Part shown: one piece after another, positions 33,621 to 41,678 of the stretch
Layout: every line of letters starts with the position of its first letter
Numbering within the stretch: position 1 is the stretch's first letter
Assembly: GCF_013375935.1 (NCBI RefSeq)
Contig: NZ_CP056117.1
Coordinates: forward strand, 868,001 to 932,000
Direction of reading: 5' to 3'
Source: Enterobacter cloacae
GTDB lineage: Bacteria; Pseudomonadota; Gammaproteobacteria; Enterobacterales; Enterobacteriaceae
Length of the DNA stretch: 64,000 nt
Notes under the pieces: generated by a model
What the model was told of the DNA's origin: nothing
What the model saw: only the letters and a program-made list of their open reading frames with translations
The model's database searches: none
Made by a program: the position numbers and the translations under genes

Positions 33621-33658
33621 TGCATTGCCCGATAAGCCTGACGCCATCGGGCAATGCA
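33621..33658. repeat. REP-like palindrome between slmA and pyrE
   Basis: TGCATTGCCCGAT (33621-33633) and ATCGGGCAATGCA (33646-33658) are perfect 13-base arms around a 12-base loop. On the minus strand, GCCCGATGGCG ... CTTATCGGGC is the form of enterobacterial REP (PU) elements. It sits between two convergent stop codons, the usual REP location, and may protect both mRNA ends. Confidence 0.75.
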
Positions 33659-33659
33659 G

Positions 33660-34301
33660 TTACACCCCGTACGCTTCCCGATATGCCCGTACCGCCGCCA
33701 GATGATCCGCCATCTCAGGCTTCTCTTCCAGATACGCAATCAGGTCCTTCAGGGTGATAATCGACGTTACCCTGCAGCCGTAATCGCGTTCCACTTCCTG
33801 AATAGCGGAGATTTCGCCGCGCCCGCGCTCCTGACGATCGAGCGAAATCAGCACGCCCGCAAGCGTTGCGCCATTTGCCTGGATAATTTCCATTGATTCA
33901 CGAATCGCGGTGCCTGCGGTGATCACGTCATCCACCAGCATCACGCGGCCCTGCAGCGCGCTGCCGACCAGATTCCCGCCCTCGCCGTGAGTTTTGGCCT
34001 CTTTACGGTTAAAGCAGTACGGCACGTCGCGGTCATGGTGCTCCGCCAGCGCCACTGCGGTGGTCGTCGCAATCGGAATGCCTTTGTACGCAGGGCCAAA
34101 CAGCAGGTCGAAATCAATCCCGGCATCCACCAGCGCTTCGGCATAGAAGCGGCCTAACAGTGCCAGATCGCGCCCGGTATTAAACAGCCCGGCGTTGAAG
34201 AAATAGGGGCTTTTACGCCCGGATTTCAGCGTAAACTCGCCAAACTTGAGTACCTGTTTGTTAAGCGCAAACTCAATAAACTGGCGCTGATACGATTTCA
34301 T
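33660..34301 (-). CDS. pyrE: PyrE, orotate phosphoribosyltransferase
   Basis: PyrE converts orotate and PRPP to OMP in pyrimidine synthesis. The 213 residues match E. coli. It has the type I phosphoribosyltransferase PRPP motif [14 protein letters not shown] and the FGPAYKGIP loop. ATG 34301 ([11 protein letters not shown]) follows GGAG; an upstream extension to 34337 overlaps the attenuator and is rejected. Expression is likely controlled by the attenuator after rph. Confidence 0.98.
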   Translation of the reverse strand: MKSYQRQFIEFALNKQVLKFGEFTLKSGRKSPYFFNAGLFNTGRDLALLGRFYAEALVDAGIDFDLLFGPAYKGIPIATTTAVALAEHHDRDVPYCFNRKEAKTHGEGGNLVGSALQGRVMLVDDVITAGTAIRESMEIIQANGATLAGVLISLDRQERGRGEISAIQEVERDYGCRVTSIITLKDLIAYLEEKPEMADHLAAVRAYREAYGV

Positions 34302-34335
34302 GGATTTGCTCCTTTGTCTTTTCTGTCTTACGGGC

Positions 34336-34361
34336 AAAAAAAAGGCGACTCATCGGTCGCC
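34336..34361 (-). terminator. pyrE attenuator in the rph-pyrE gap
   Basis: On the minus strand GGCGAC (34361-34356) pairs with GTCGCC (34349-34344) and is followed by eight T. In E. coli the equivalent terminator is read through when UTP is scarce, because RNA polymerase slows and translating ribosomes stay close behind; the same arrangement (rph stop, hairpin, pyrE) is visible here. Confidence 0.9.
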
Positions 34362-34367
34362 TTAAAA

Positions 34368-35084
34368 TCAATTTTCTAACGCCGCTTTCTGCGTCGCTAC
34401 AATAGATTCGATTCCCCCTCGGGCCAGCGCCAGCAGGGTAAGAAGCTCTTCATGGGTGAATGGCTCGCCTTCTGCCGTGCCCTGCACCTCAATGATGCGA
34501 CCATCTTCGGTCATCACCACGTTCATGTCGGTTTCTGCGGCAGAATCTTCAACGTACTCCAGATCGCAAAGCGCTTCGCCGTTAACGATACCGACGGAAA
34601 CCGCGGCAACCATCCCTTTCATCGGGTTGGTTTTCAGCTTACCGGCGGCCACCAGCTTGTTCAGCGCGTCTGCCAGCGCCACGCAAGCTCCGGTAATGGA
34701 GGCCGTACGCGTGCCGCCATCGGCCTGGATCACGTCGCAGTCCAGCGTGATGGTGAACTCACCCAGCGTTTTCAGATCAACCGCGGCGCGGAGCGCACGC
34801 GCGATCAGGCGCTGGATCTCCATGGTACGGCCGCCCTGCTTACCCTTCGCCGCTTCACGGGCATTACGGGTATGGGTTGCGCGCGGCAACATGCCGTATT
34901 CGGCGGTGATCCAACCCTGGCCCTGACCTTTCAGGAAGCGAGGCACGCCCTCTTCGATAGACGCGGTGCAAAGCACTTTGGTGTCACCAAACTCAACCAG
35001 CACGGAGCCTTCAGCGTGTTTTGTATAGTTACGGGTCAGGATGACGGGACGCACCTGATTGGCGCTACGACCTGATGGACGCAT
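34368..35084 (-). CDS. rph: RNase PH, 3'-5' tRNA-processing exoribonuclease
   Basis: RNase PH trims tRNA 3' ends phosphorolytically. The 238 residues are full length ([20 protein letters not shown] to [10 protein letters not shown]). The phosphate-site region [21 protein letters not shown] and [18 protein letters not shown] are present. The frame is intact to the end, unlike the well-known frameshifted rph of E. coli K-12, so polarity on pyrE should be normal. Divergent from yicC. Confidence 0.97.
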   Translation of the reverse strand: MRPSGRSANQVRPVILTRNYTKHAEGSVLVEFGDTKVLCTASIEEGVPRFLKGQGQGWITAEYGMLPRATHTRNAREAAKGKQGGRTMEIQRLIARALRAAVDLKTLGEFTITLDCDVIQADGGTRTASITGACVALADALNKLVAAGKLKTNPMKGMVAAVSVGIVNGEALCDLEYVEDSAAETDMNVVMTEDGRIIEVQGTAEGEPFTHEELLTLLALARGGIESIVATQKAALEN

Positions 35085-35209
35085 GATGGATTCTCCGGCT
35101 TGAAACGAATGTGGCTGCGCATTATACGGATAAAGGACGCTTATTCCTATCCTGAGAAGCCCCCGAAAGCTATAATCCCCCCATCTCTCCTTTAAAAACG
35201 GGAATGTCT

Positions 35210-36073
35210 ATGATCCGCAGTATGACCGCCTACGCCCGGCGTGAAATCAAGGGTAGCTGGGGTAGCGCTACCTGGGAAATGCGCTCGGTAAACCAGCGCT
35301 ATCTGGAAACATATTTCCGTATGCCGGAACAGTTCCGCAGCCTTGAGCCTGTGGTGCGTGAGCGTATCCGTACGCGTCTGACCCGCGGAAAGGTGGAATG
35401 TAACCTGCGCTTTGAGCCCGATGCCAGCGCGCAGGGCGAGCTGATCCTCAACGAAAAGCTGGCGAAACAGCTCGTGAATGCGGCGAACTGGGTCAAAATG
35501 CAAAGCGATGAAGGCGAGATCAACCCGGTTGATATTCTGCGCTGGCCTGGCGTAATGGCCGCAGGAGAGCAGGATCTGGACGCGATCGCCGCTGAAATCC
35601 TGGCGGCGCTCGACGGCACGCTGGATGACTTTATCGTGGCCCGCGAAACCGAAGGCCAGGCGCTGAAGGCGATGATTGAGCAGCGTCTTGAAGGCGTGAG
35701 CGCCGAAGTGGCGAAAGTTCGCGCCCATATGCCAGAAGTGCTGCAGTGGCAGCGCGAGCGCCTTGTCGCTAAGCTTGAAGAGGCCGAAGTCCAGCTCGAA
35801 AACAACCGGCTGGAGCAGGAGCTGGTGCTGATGGCACAGCGCGTGGACGTGGCTGAAGAGCTGGATCGCCTGGAAGCGCACGTTAAAGAGACCTACAACA
35901 TTCTGAAGAAGAAAGAAGCCGTAGGCCGCCGCCTCGACTTTATGATGCAGGAGTTCAACCGCGAGTCGAACACGCTGGCGTCTAAGTCTATCAATGCCGA
36001 GGTGACCAATTCAGCAATTGAGCTGAAGGTCCTGATTGAGCAGATGCGCGAGCAGATTCAGAATATCGAGTAA
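35210..36073 (+). CDS. yicC: YicC family endoribonuclease-like protein
   Basis: The 287-residue protein closely matches E. coli YicC: MIRSMTAYARREIKG, VNQRYLETYFRMPEQFR, a long helical centre and the conserved C-terminal GRRLDFMMQEFNRESNTLASKS. Recent reports describe YicC as a ribonuclease affecting small RNA turnover; this is from memory. ATG 35210 is the family start, with GGGA upstream; ATG 35204 is also possible. It is the last gene of the conserved backbone before the flagellar locus; in E. coli, dinD/yicG/ligB/gmk would follow. Confidence 0.94.
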   Translation: MIRSMTAYARREIKGSWGSATWEMRSVNQRYLETYFRMPEQFRSLEPVVRERIRTRLTRGKVECNLRFEPDASAQGELILNEKLAKQLVNAANWVKMQSDEGEINPVDILRWPGVMAAGEQDLDAIAAEILAALDGTLDDFIVARETEGQALKAMIEQRLEGVSAEVAKVRAHMPEVLQWQRERLVAKLEEAEVQLENNRLEQELVLMAQRVDVAEELDRLEAHVKETYNILKKKEAVGRRLDFMMQEFNRESNTLASKSINAEVTNSAIELKVLIEQMREQIQNIE

Positions 36074-36095
36074 CGTTCCGCGTATACTTGTTCAT

Positions 36096-36128
36096 AAAAA
36101 AGACCATTGTAATTTATGGTCTTTTTTT
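36096..36128. terminator. Bidirectional terminator between yicC and the flagellar locus
   Basis: AAAAAAGACCAT and ATGGTCTTTTTTT form a stem around an eight-base AT-rich loop. It ends yicC transcription and, on the other strand, the long flagellar-ParM operon whose last stop codon is 28 bases away. It marks the backbone/insert boundary. Confidence 0.88.
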
Positions 36129-36155
36129 AGCGCATCGTCCGTCGCTCCCCCGGCC

Positions 36156-36794
36156 CTAAAAAATGCCTTTCTTGCGGATTTGCTTCATTTTTTCCGTTGG
36201 CGCATTCAGGGCATTCACGTCCAGCGTTTCCGTAAGCCCTTTTTTAGCCGTTTCGGCCTCGGCGGCACGGCCGGACATCCGTAGCTGTTGTAGCAGCACG
36301 TTTTGCTGGTCGAGCAGGGCCTTGAGCTGCGCCACTTCGCTATGTAACTGCTCCAGCGCCTGGCGTGAGGCTTCATCCGGCGCGCTCTGTCGCTGTAGTG
36401 CGTCCGACATCAGCGCGCGCATCTGCCGCAACTGCTGCTTGCTAAACTCACCGCTCGACGCGGGCGCTTCTGGCGCGGACGCCGTAGCGGCTGGCAGGAG
36501 TTCGCCGCTTGCCAGCTCGCTGCACAGCGCCTCCAGAGTTAACGCTTCGCGCCCCAGCGACTCGGCAATATGGCTGCACAGCGGCGGGCTCAGCAGCTGT
36601 AGCTGTAGACCGGCAAGGTAAACGTTGCGATGGAAACGACGCATTTCCATGCTGATATCACCCGGGTTACTGCCCGCCTGGCTAAGCGCCTGATGCCACT
36701 TTTTCAGCTGTAGCATCGCGCGCAGGTCCGCGCGCGATTGCTCTGGCGACAAATGCAGCGATAGATCAACGCGGCGAATGCGCCTGTTACTCAT
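36156..36794 (-). CDS. Probable ParR/StbB-like adaptor paired with the ParM homolog
   Basis: The 212-residue product has no strong named family by eye. Its N-terminus (NRRIRRVDLSLHLSPEQSRADL) and following FHRNVYLAGLQLQLLSPPLCSHIAESL resemble the ribbon-helix-helix and helical part of plasmid ParR (…RRTIAFKL… LNRAALTAGLALY …). A Pro/Ala-rich linker (about residues 98-114) leads to a predicted coiled coil (QALEQLHSEVAQLKALLDQQNVLLQQL). It overlaps the parM-like gene by eight bases, the parM-parR arrangement of plasmids. It is last in the flagellar operon. The ParR call rests on context and weak pattern similarity. Confidence 0.5.
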   Translation of the reverse strand: MSNRRIRRVDLSLHLSPEQSRADLRAMLQLKKWHQALSQAGSNPGDISMEMRRFHRNVYLAGLQLQLLSPPLCSHIAESLGREALTLEALCSELASGELLPAATASAPEAPASSGEFSKQQLRQMRALMSDALQRQSAPDEASRQALEQLHSEVAQLKALLDQQNVLLQQLRMSGRAAEAETAKKGLTETLDVNALNAPTEKMKQIRKKGIF

Positions 36795-37836
36795 CTTCGC
36801 CCACCTCGGCCATGCGCGGCTCGGCTACCGTCTCCACGCCGCTCTCGGCGTGATAGAGGCATATCTCGCGGGAAAGCGCGCTCTGCGGGTTATCAATCGC
36901 AATCACCCGGTCGCCGAGCGTCGCATAGGCCTCGCGAACGGCGGATTCCACCAGGTGCGCACCGCCCCCGACCAGATAAACCCGGTTAGGGTTTTTGGCG
37001 AATTTCTTCGCTTCATAAGCCACCTGGTCACCCAGCTCCTGGATCTTAATTTCCACCCGCTCCAGGATCTCTTCAATACGCGACTCATCGTTGATGACGC
37101 TTTTGACAAAATCCATATCGTGACGGCGTTTAATCAGCTCATTCGCTACCAGATAGCTGGAGTCGCTGTCGGCCGCCGCCAGCAGCTTGCGGGTAGCATC
37201 GGTCACCATCGCTACGCCAATCTCGTTGTTCCCGTAAATCGCGGAGACATCGTCGAACTCGCCGACAATAACCCCCATATCCAGCGTGGTGCCGCCGCAG
37301 TCAATGACCAGCGAGCGGGTGAATTCGGTAACGCTGGAGTTCAGAAGATGCGAAAGCGCGGCGGGCAGGCTTTCCGGCATCACCTGAACATCAACGATAC
37401 GGAACAGCTCACCTTTATTGAGAGAGATATCCCGCATCAGGTTACGGCGCTTAGCCTCAATGCGGCTTTCGTTGCGCTGGCAGTCATCCGGGTTGTAGAA
37501 CTGGGTAATCGGCAACGTGACGATCACCTCCACGTCACACGGCGTAATGCCGGTCAGCAGCAGCGCATGGTGTACCGCCAGCAGGTTAAGATCGTCATAT
37601 TGATAGTCAATATGGGTGGTGGATAACGCCTTATCGGAGGTCGCATCATAGGTATATTTGGTGGTGCCGATGGTGTAGTTGTAGACCGACTGACCGCGCA
37701 GCAGTGCCGCACTTTTCCAGTCCTTGCGGAAGGAGTTCGGTGATACCACCGTCTTCAGCGTGCCGTTCTCAATCCAGCTAATTTTTACGTTTGTAGATCC
37801 ATCATCAATGGCGAATTTCATACGGGTTACGGTCAT
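36787..37836 (-). CDS. ParM/StbA-family actin-like ATPase
   Basis: The 349-residue protein is a clear homolog of plasmid R1 ParM. It shows the phosphate-1 loop FAIDDGSTNVKISW (residues 8-21), SPNSFRKDW, AVHHALLLTGI, the TLPITQFYN strand, VMPESLPAA, the phosphate-2 loop IDCGGTTLDMGV (178-189) and the adenosine motif LVGGGAHLV (288-296). ParM polymerises with ATP and pushes plasmids apart through ParR bound to a centromere. No centromere-like repeat array lies upstream (only 41 bases separate it from the NlpC/P60 gene). It sits at the end of the flagellar motor operon, which is unusual. Confidence 0.88.
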   Translation of the reverse strand: MTVTRMKFAIDDGSTNVKISWIENGTLKTVVSPNSFRKDWKSAALLRGQSVYNYTIGTTKYTYDATSDKALSTTHIDYQYDDLNLLAVHHALLLTGITPCDVEVIVTLPITQFYNPDDCQRNESRIEAKRRNLMRDISLNKGELFRIVDVQVMPESLPAALSHLLNSSVTEFTRSLVIDCGGTTLDMGVIVGEFDDVSAIYGNNEIGVAMVTDATRKLLAAADSDSSYLVANELIKRRHDMDFVKSVINDESRIEEILERVEIKIQELGDQVAYEAKKFAKNPNRVYLVGGGAHLVESAVREAYATLGDRVIAIDNPQSALSREICLYHAESGVETVAEPRMAEVGEDE

Positions 37837-37877
37837 GATTTTCTCAGTCCAAAAGGGAGTTTAGAGGTCAGGCCAGG

Positions 37878-38666
37878 CTACAGAACGCGCCGGGCACCCA
37901 AATAACGGGATTGCCAGAAATTGTCAGAAAGCTGGCTGATACGAATCTTCAGTCCGGTACGTGGCGCTTCAATAAAACGGCCATCACCGAGATACACACC
38001 AACGTGATCCGCGCCGGGTCGCTGGTTAATGTTGAAAAAGACGAGATCGCCACGCCGCAGCTTTTGCTGCTTGACGGGCTTCAGGGCGTTGTCCTGAAAC
38101 ATGCCGTTGGCGGTGCGCGGCAGCTTGCGATCCAGTACATGATTAAAGGCGTAGAAGACCAGCCCGCTACAGTCGAAGCCGTCGCTCGGGCTATCGCCGC
38201 CCCACAGATAGGGTTTACCAAGCTGGCTCTCCAGGCGATGTATCACCGTTCGCAGCTTGATGAGCGTCTTTTGCGGGGAGCGCGTCGTCACTACGCCATC
38301 CTGCACCTCATCCCAGAGCGCTTCGGAGCCGCCCAGGTTGCCAGGAGCCCAGCGGGCGTGCATCGCCAGCATCTCCCGATTTCGGGCGCGCTCGGCCTGC
38401 TGCCGCGCAATCTCAAGACGCTTCTGCTCTGGCGTCGGCGGCACCACGGCGACACGCTTTTTCGCTTTTGCCATCAGCCGCAGACGATTTTGCTTGCGCT
38501 TTTGCGCGTCACTGTGAGCGCTGGACTCCGGGATTTTTGCCTGTAAAGGGGCTGCGCTGGCGTGCCCCGGCAACAACAGCAGCAGCAAAATAAAGTAAAA
38601 AAAACGTACCTGGTGGGAGGCAGTCCGCCCAGGTACAAATGCAGTGGTAAGGAGGAAAAGGTTCAC
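37878..38666 (-). CDS. Exported NlpC/P60 peptidoglycan endopeptidase
   Basis: The 262-residue protein has a signal peptide (VRFFYFILLLLLLPGHASA), a basic, coiled-coil-prone linker (residues 55-100) and a C-terminal NlpC/P60 domain. The catalytic cysteine is Cys166 in FDCSGLVF and the histidine is His221 in DHVGVYLGDG. The third position is Glu233 (FIEAP) where E. coli Spr has His; some family members such as RipA use Glu. The start is GTG with a weak ribosome-binding site. It follows motB by 15 bases, so it is a flagellar operon gene, probably opening peptidoglycan for rod or stator. Confidence 0.85.
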   Translation of the reverse strand: MNLFLLTTAFVPGRTASHQVRFFYFILLLLLLPGHASAAPLQAKIPESSAHSDAQKRKQNRLRLMAKAKKRVAVVPPTPEQKRLEIARQQAERARNREMLAMHARWAPGNLGGSEALWDEVQDGVVTTRSPQKTLIKLRTVIHRLESQLGKPYLWGGDSPSDGFDCSGLVFYAFNHVLDRKLPRTANGMFQDNALKPVKQQKLRRGDLVFFNINQRPGADHVGVYLGDGRFIEAPRTGLKIRISQLSDNFWQSRYLGARRVL

Positions 38667-38681
38667 AGCACAACAATCGGG

Positions 38682-39611
38682 TTAATGGTCTTGAGTGAGT
38701 TTTTCGGTCAGTGGCTTAATGACTTTTTCACCGTGCTGACCGAAAAATTGATACAGCGAATCACTGGCCGAGTGTGTCAACACCATGATTTCAATACGGC
38801 GGTTAGCCGAACTCAGCGGATGCTCGGGATCGAGCAGCATCTGGTCAGCCATGCCGCTGACCTGCAAAACTTTATTGGGATCCAGGCCGCTGCGGGTCAG
38901 CACCGAGCGCGCCTGCATGGCGCGCTCGCCGGAGAGATTCCAGTTGTTATAAAGCACCTGATCGCGAAAGCGCGTGGCATCGGTATGTCCCGTGATGATG
39001 ATTTTGTTATTAATTTTGTTCAGTTCGGGCGCAAACTCGGTGAGCAAGCGCTTAAAGAATGGCGTCAGGATGGCGCTGCTGCGCTGGAACATCTCGCGTT
39101 TGCGATCGTCGGTGATGAGGATGCGCAGCCCCTGCGGCACAATCTCCATCTTCAGGTTGGCCTGTGCATCATAGGCTGAGGTGATCTTCATAATGATGCG
39201 CGCCAGATCCTCAATCTCGCTTTTAGACCGCGCGTTAACCTCTTCCAGGCTCTCCGTCTTCTCACTCTGAACCGCTGGCGTGACTTCTTTCTTCGCCTGC
39301 GTTTCAGGCCGATCTTTTTTTCTGGCGTGACGCGTGTCAAACAGCGAAATTTCGCCGCCGTTCCCCTCTTTTTGGGTGACAGGAGTTAACGTATTACCTT
39401 CAAAAATAGACTCGCCGTTCAGAAGCGAGACAATCTCTTTACGTTCCTCTTCCGTCACCGCGCCCATAATCCAAAGCACCATAAACAGCGCCATCATCGC
39501 CAGCGTAAAATCGGCGAAGGCAACCTTCCACGCGCCGCCGTGAAAAGCGTCATGGCTTTTGCGCGAGGAGCGTTTGATGATGGTGGTATGTCCTTTTTTG
39601 CTGTTACGCAT
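38682..39611 (-). CDS. motB: Flagellar stator protein MotB / LafU
   Basis: The 309 residues carry a short basic N-terminus, one membrane helix with the proton-binding aspartate Asp34 (AFADFTLAMMALFMVLWIMG) and a C-terminal OmpA-like peptidoglycan-binding domain (IIITGHTDATRF; NWNLSGERAMQARSVL; SSANRRIEIMVL). With MotA it forms the ion channel that drives rotation. ATG at 39611 overlaps the motA stop (TGATG). Name LafU applies if the locus is the lateral type. Confidence 0.95.
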   Translation of the reverse strand: MRNSKKGHTTIIKRSSRKSHDAFHGGAWKVAFADFTLAMMALFMVLWIMGAVTEEERKEIVSLLNGESIFEGNTLTPVTQKEGNGGEISLFDTRHARKKDRPETQAKKEVTPAVQSEKTESLEEVNARSKSEIEDLARIIMKITSAYDAQANLKMEIVPQGLRILITDDRKREMFQRSSAILTPFFKRLLTEFAPELNKINNKIIITGHTDATRFRDQVLYNNWNLSGERAMQARSVLTRSGLDPNKVLQVSGMADQMLLDPEHPLSSANRRIEIMVLTHSASDSLYQFFGQHGEKVIKPLTEKLTQDH

Positions 39612-40474
39612 CAGGATCCACCCGTCATCTGTTCCACCCAACCGTCAAGGGTGGCAAACGTAGGCTTGGAATCCATTGGCAGCATTTTGCGGCCCGCATC
39701 CACCGCCAGTAGCGTCGGCTTACCGGCCACGTGATTAACCAGCACCGTACGCACGCACTCCAGTACCGCGAGCTGTTTTTTTGTGCGCTGCTCCATCGCG
39801 TTCGCAACAGGATCCATTAAGCAATAGCAGAAGAAGACGCCGAGAAACGTCCCCACCAGCGCAGCGGCCACTTTCACCCCAATCACCGCAATGGAACCGT
39901 CGATGGACTGCATGGTAATGATGATGCCCAACACCGCGGCGCAGATACCGAAGCCCGGCATCGCTTCAGCGGTACGCTGCAGGGAGCGGGACGGCTGGAG
40001 AAGGTTCTCTTCCATGGCAACCAGCTCCTGCTCAAGAATGCCTTCCAGCTCGTGTTCGTTAATCTTGCCCATTGCCATCAGGCGGAAGTTATCCGAGATA
40101 AACGTCACCAGCGCCTTATCGTGCAGCATGAGCGGGTATCGCTGGAAAAGCTCGCTGTTTTCTGGCGCCTCGATGTGCTCATCCAGCACCTTCAGGCCGC
40201 CGTCCTGCACCAGCTCAAGCAGTTCATATAACAGCATCAGCAGCTGGCGCTGATATTCACTGGTGTATTCGTTTTTGCGCATAATGCCGCGAAACTGGCG
40301 GTACATTTCCGACAGAACGGCGCGAGGGTTGGCAAGCACCATGGCGCCTAAGCCCGCGCCAAGAATGATGATAATTTCACCGGGCTGCCAGAACGAGGCG
40401 AGATGGCCGCCGGACATGAGAAAGCCGCCAACCACGCAGCCCAGGATAATTACGATACCGAAGAATTTCTGCAT
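39611..40474 (-). CDS. motA: Flagellar stator protein MotA / LafT
   Basis: The 287 residues have four membrane segments: FGIVIILGCVVGGFLMSGG, IIIILGAGLGAMVLA, and a pair near the C-terminus (PGFGICAAVLGIIITMQSI; VAAALVGTFLGVFFCYCLMDP) with conserved prolines. The cytoplasmic loop contains MRKNEYTSEYQRQLL and EELVAMEENL-type helices that contact FliG. E. coli MotA is 295 residues. It follows the sigma factor gene by seven bases. Confidence 0.95.
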   Translation of the reverse strand: MQKFFGIVIILGCVVGGFLMSGGHLASFWQPGEIIIILGAGLGAMVLANPRAVLSEMYRQFRGIMRKNEYTSEYQRQLLMLLYELLELVQDGGLKVLDEHIEAPENSELFQRYPLMLHDKALVTFISDNFRLMAMGKINEHELEGILEQELVAMEENLLQPSRSLQRTAEAMPGFGICAAVLGIIITMQSIDGSIAVIGVKVAAALVGTFLGVFFCYCLMDPVANAMEQRTKKQLAVLECVRTVLVNHVAGKPTLLAVDAGRKMLPMDSKPTFATLDGWVEQMTGGS

Positions 40475-40481
40475 ACACCTT

Positions 40482-41183
40482 TCACTTCTGGAAAAAAGAC
40501 TGAATTTTTTGGGCGATTTTTTTATTGAGCTGACACACTCTGGCTTCCGTTAAATCAAGAACCAGAGCGATTTCTTTCAGGCTCATCTCGTGCTGGTAAT
40601 AGAGCGTCATGATCAGCTGTTCACGCTCGTCCAGCGCTGCCAGCGCGCTGCGCAGCGTCCGGCTGGTGACGATTTCGTCTTCCAGCTTTCGGCTATCCAG
40701 CGCACCCGTAAGGGCGTCATTGCCTAACAGTTCATCCAGGCTCTCTATCGTTTTGGCGCAGTCCAGCAATAAATATTCCTGATACTCCTCCGCGGAGATG
40801 GACAGATGGCGGCTAATATCTTCAAACGTGGGCGTCCGCCCAAGCTGGCGCGCAATATCGCGGATACTGTCGTTTAGCTTGTGCGTTTTTTGCCGCAGGC
40901 GACGGGGGCGCCAGTCCAGCAGACGCAGTTCGTCCAGTACCGCCCCGCGAATGCGCTGTACGGCGTAGGCGGCAAACTGGGCATCCGGATGCCCGTAGCG
41001 GCGCAGCGAGGTCAACAGCCCCATCAGGGCAATCTGCTCCATATCTTCCCGATCGATCACGCTGCTGGTCTGATACGAGAGCTGTTTGACCACTTTGTTG
41101 ACCAGCGGCAAATACGCGCTGACATAGCGCGCTTCATCTGCCGCCGTCAGGGTGTCGCTGGCGATAAAGTCCATCATTTCCAT
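40482..41183 (-). CDS. fliA: FliA / LafS, sigma-28 family flagellar sigma factor
   Basis: The 233 residues show sigma region 2 (YLPLVNKVVKQLSYQ; DLEQ-like DMEQIALMGLLTSLRRY; FAAYAVQRIRGAVLDELRLLDW) and region 4 (LDEREQLIMTLYYQHEMSLKEIALVLDLTEARVCQLNKKI). It directs transcription of late flagellar genes such as flagellin and is held by FlgM until the hook is complete. Possible starts are 41183, 41177 and 41174. Its own place within the sigma-54 operon fits a late-class switch. Confidence 0.95.
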   Translation of the reverse strand: MEMMDFIASDTLTAADEARYVSAYLPLVNKVVKQLSYQTSSVIDREDMEQIALMGLLTSLRRYGHPDAQFAAYAVQRIRGAVLDELRLLDWRPRRLRQKTHKLNDSIRDIARQLGRTPTFEDISRHLSISAEEYQEYLLLDCAKTIESLDELLGNDALTGALDSRKLEDEIVTSRTLRSALAALDEREQLIMTLYYQHEMSLKEIALVLDLTEARVCQLNKKIAQKIQSFFQK

Positions 41184-41196
41184 TACGGCTTAACCG

Positions 41197-41667
41197 TCAC
41201 TGGAAGACCATTTTGCTGATGATGACGTCTTCAAAGGGGACATCCATCTTCAGGCTTTTGAACCGTTCGACGTAGGCTGCCTGCAGCTTATCGTGCAGCT
41301 GGTTAACGCTCATTGCGCGCACGTCGTCGTAGTCGAGATCGGAAAGCAGGCTCACCGTGGCGCCACGCACCGCGGGGATCATGTCTCTCGCTTTACTCGC
41401 GTCTTCCGTACTGCTGGTCGCCAGGTTCAGCTCCAGCAACAGATAGCGTTCCGTGTCCCCGTTTCCTTTCAGGGTGATAACGACGTTTTTAATCTCCACA
41501 AACTCCACGGTCTCTTTGTCAGAGCTGGTGAATATCCCGGATAAGAAACTGCTGCCTGTTGCTTCATCCATGCGCAGCAGATGAGTACCCACTACCGTCA
41601 TTCCCGCCGCCAGCATGGCGGTGAAGAGCGCGATAACGAGGCCGAAAGAGAGTGTTTTTACGTTCAT
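41197..41667 (-). CDS. fliL: FliL / LafF, flagellar basal body-associated protein
   Basis: The 156-residue protein has one N-terminal membrane helix (LSFGLVIALFTAMLAAGMTVVGTHLL) and a periplasmic FliL domain (FVEIKNVVITLKGNGDTERYLLLELNL). It ends in FEDVIISKMVFQ, as FliL proteins do. FliL surrounds and stabilises stator units. In this operon it lies between fliK and fliA. Confidence 0.9.
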   Translation of the reverse strand: MNVKTLSFGLVIALFTAMLAAGMTVVGTHLLRMDEATGSSFLSGIFTSSDKETVEFVEIKNVVITLKGNGDTERYLLLELNLATSSTEDASKARDMIPAVRGATVSLLSDLDYDDVRAMSVNQLHDKLQAAYVERFKSLKMDVPFEDVIISKMVFQ

Positions 41668-41678
41668 ATAGTCTTGTC

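Noticed and set aside
36074..36155. Possible tRNA or attachment site at the boundary of the flagellar locus
   Set aside because: Only the yicC terminator is present; no tRNA, direct repeat or integrase was seen at this edge.
37837..37877. Search for a parC-like centromere ahead of the ParM gene
   Set aside because: Only 41 bases lie between the NlpC/P60 stop and the start, with no repeated iterons.
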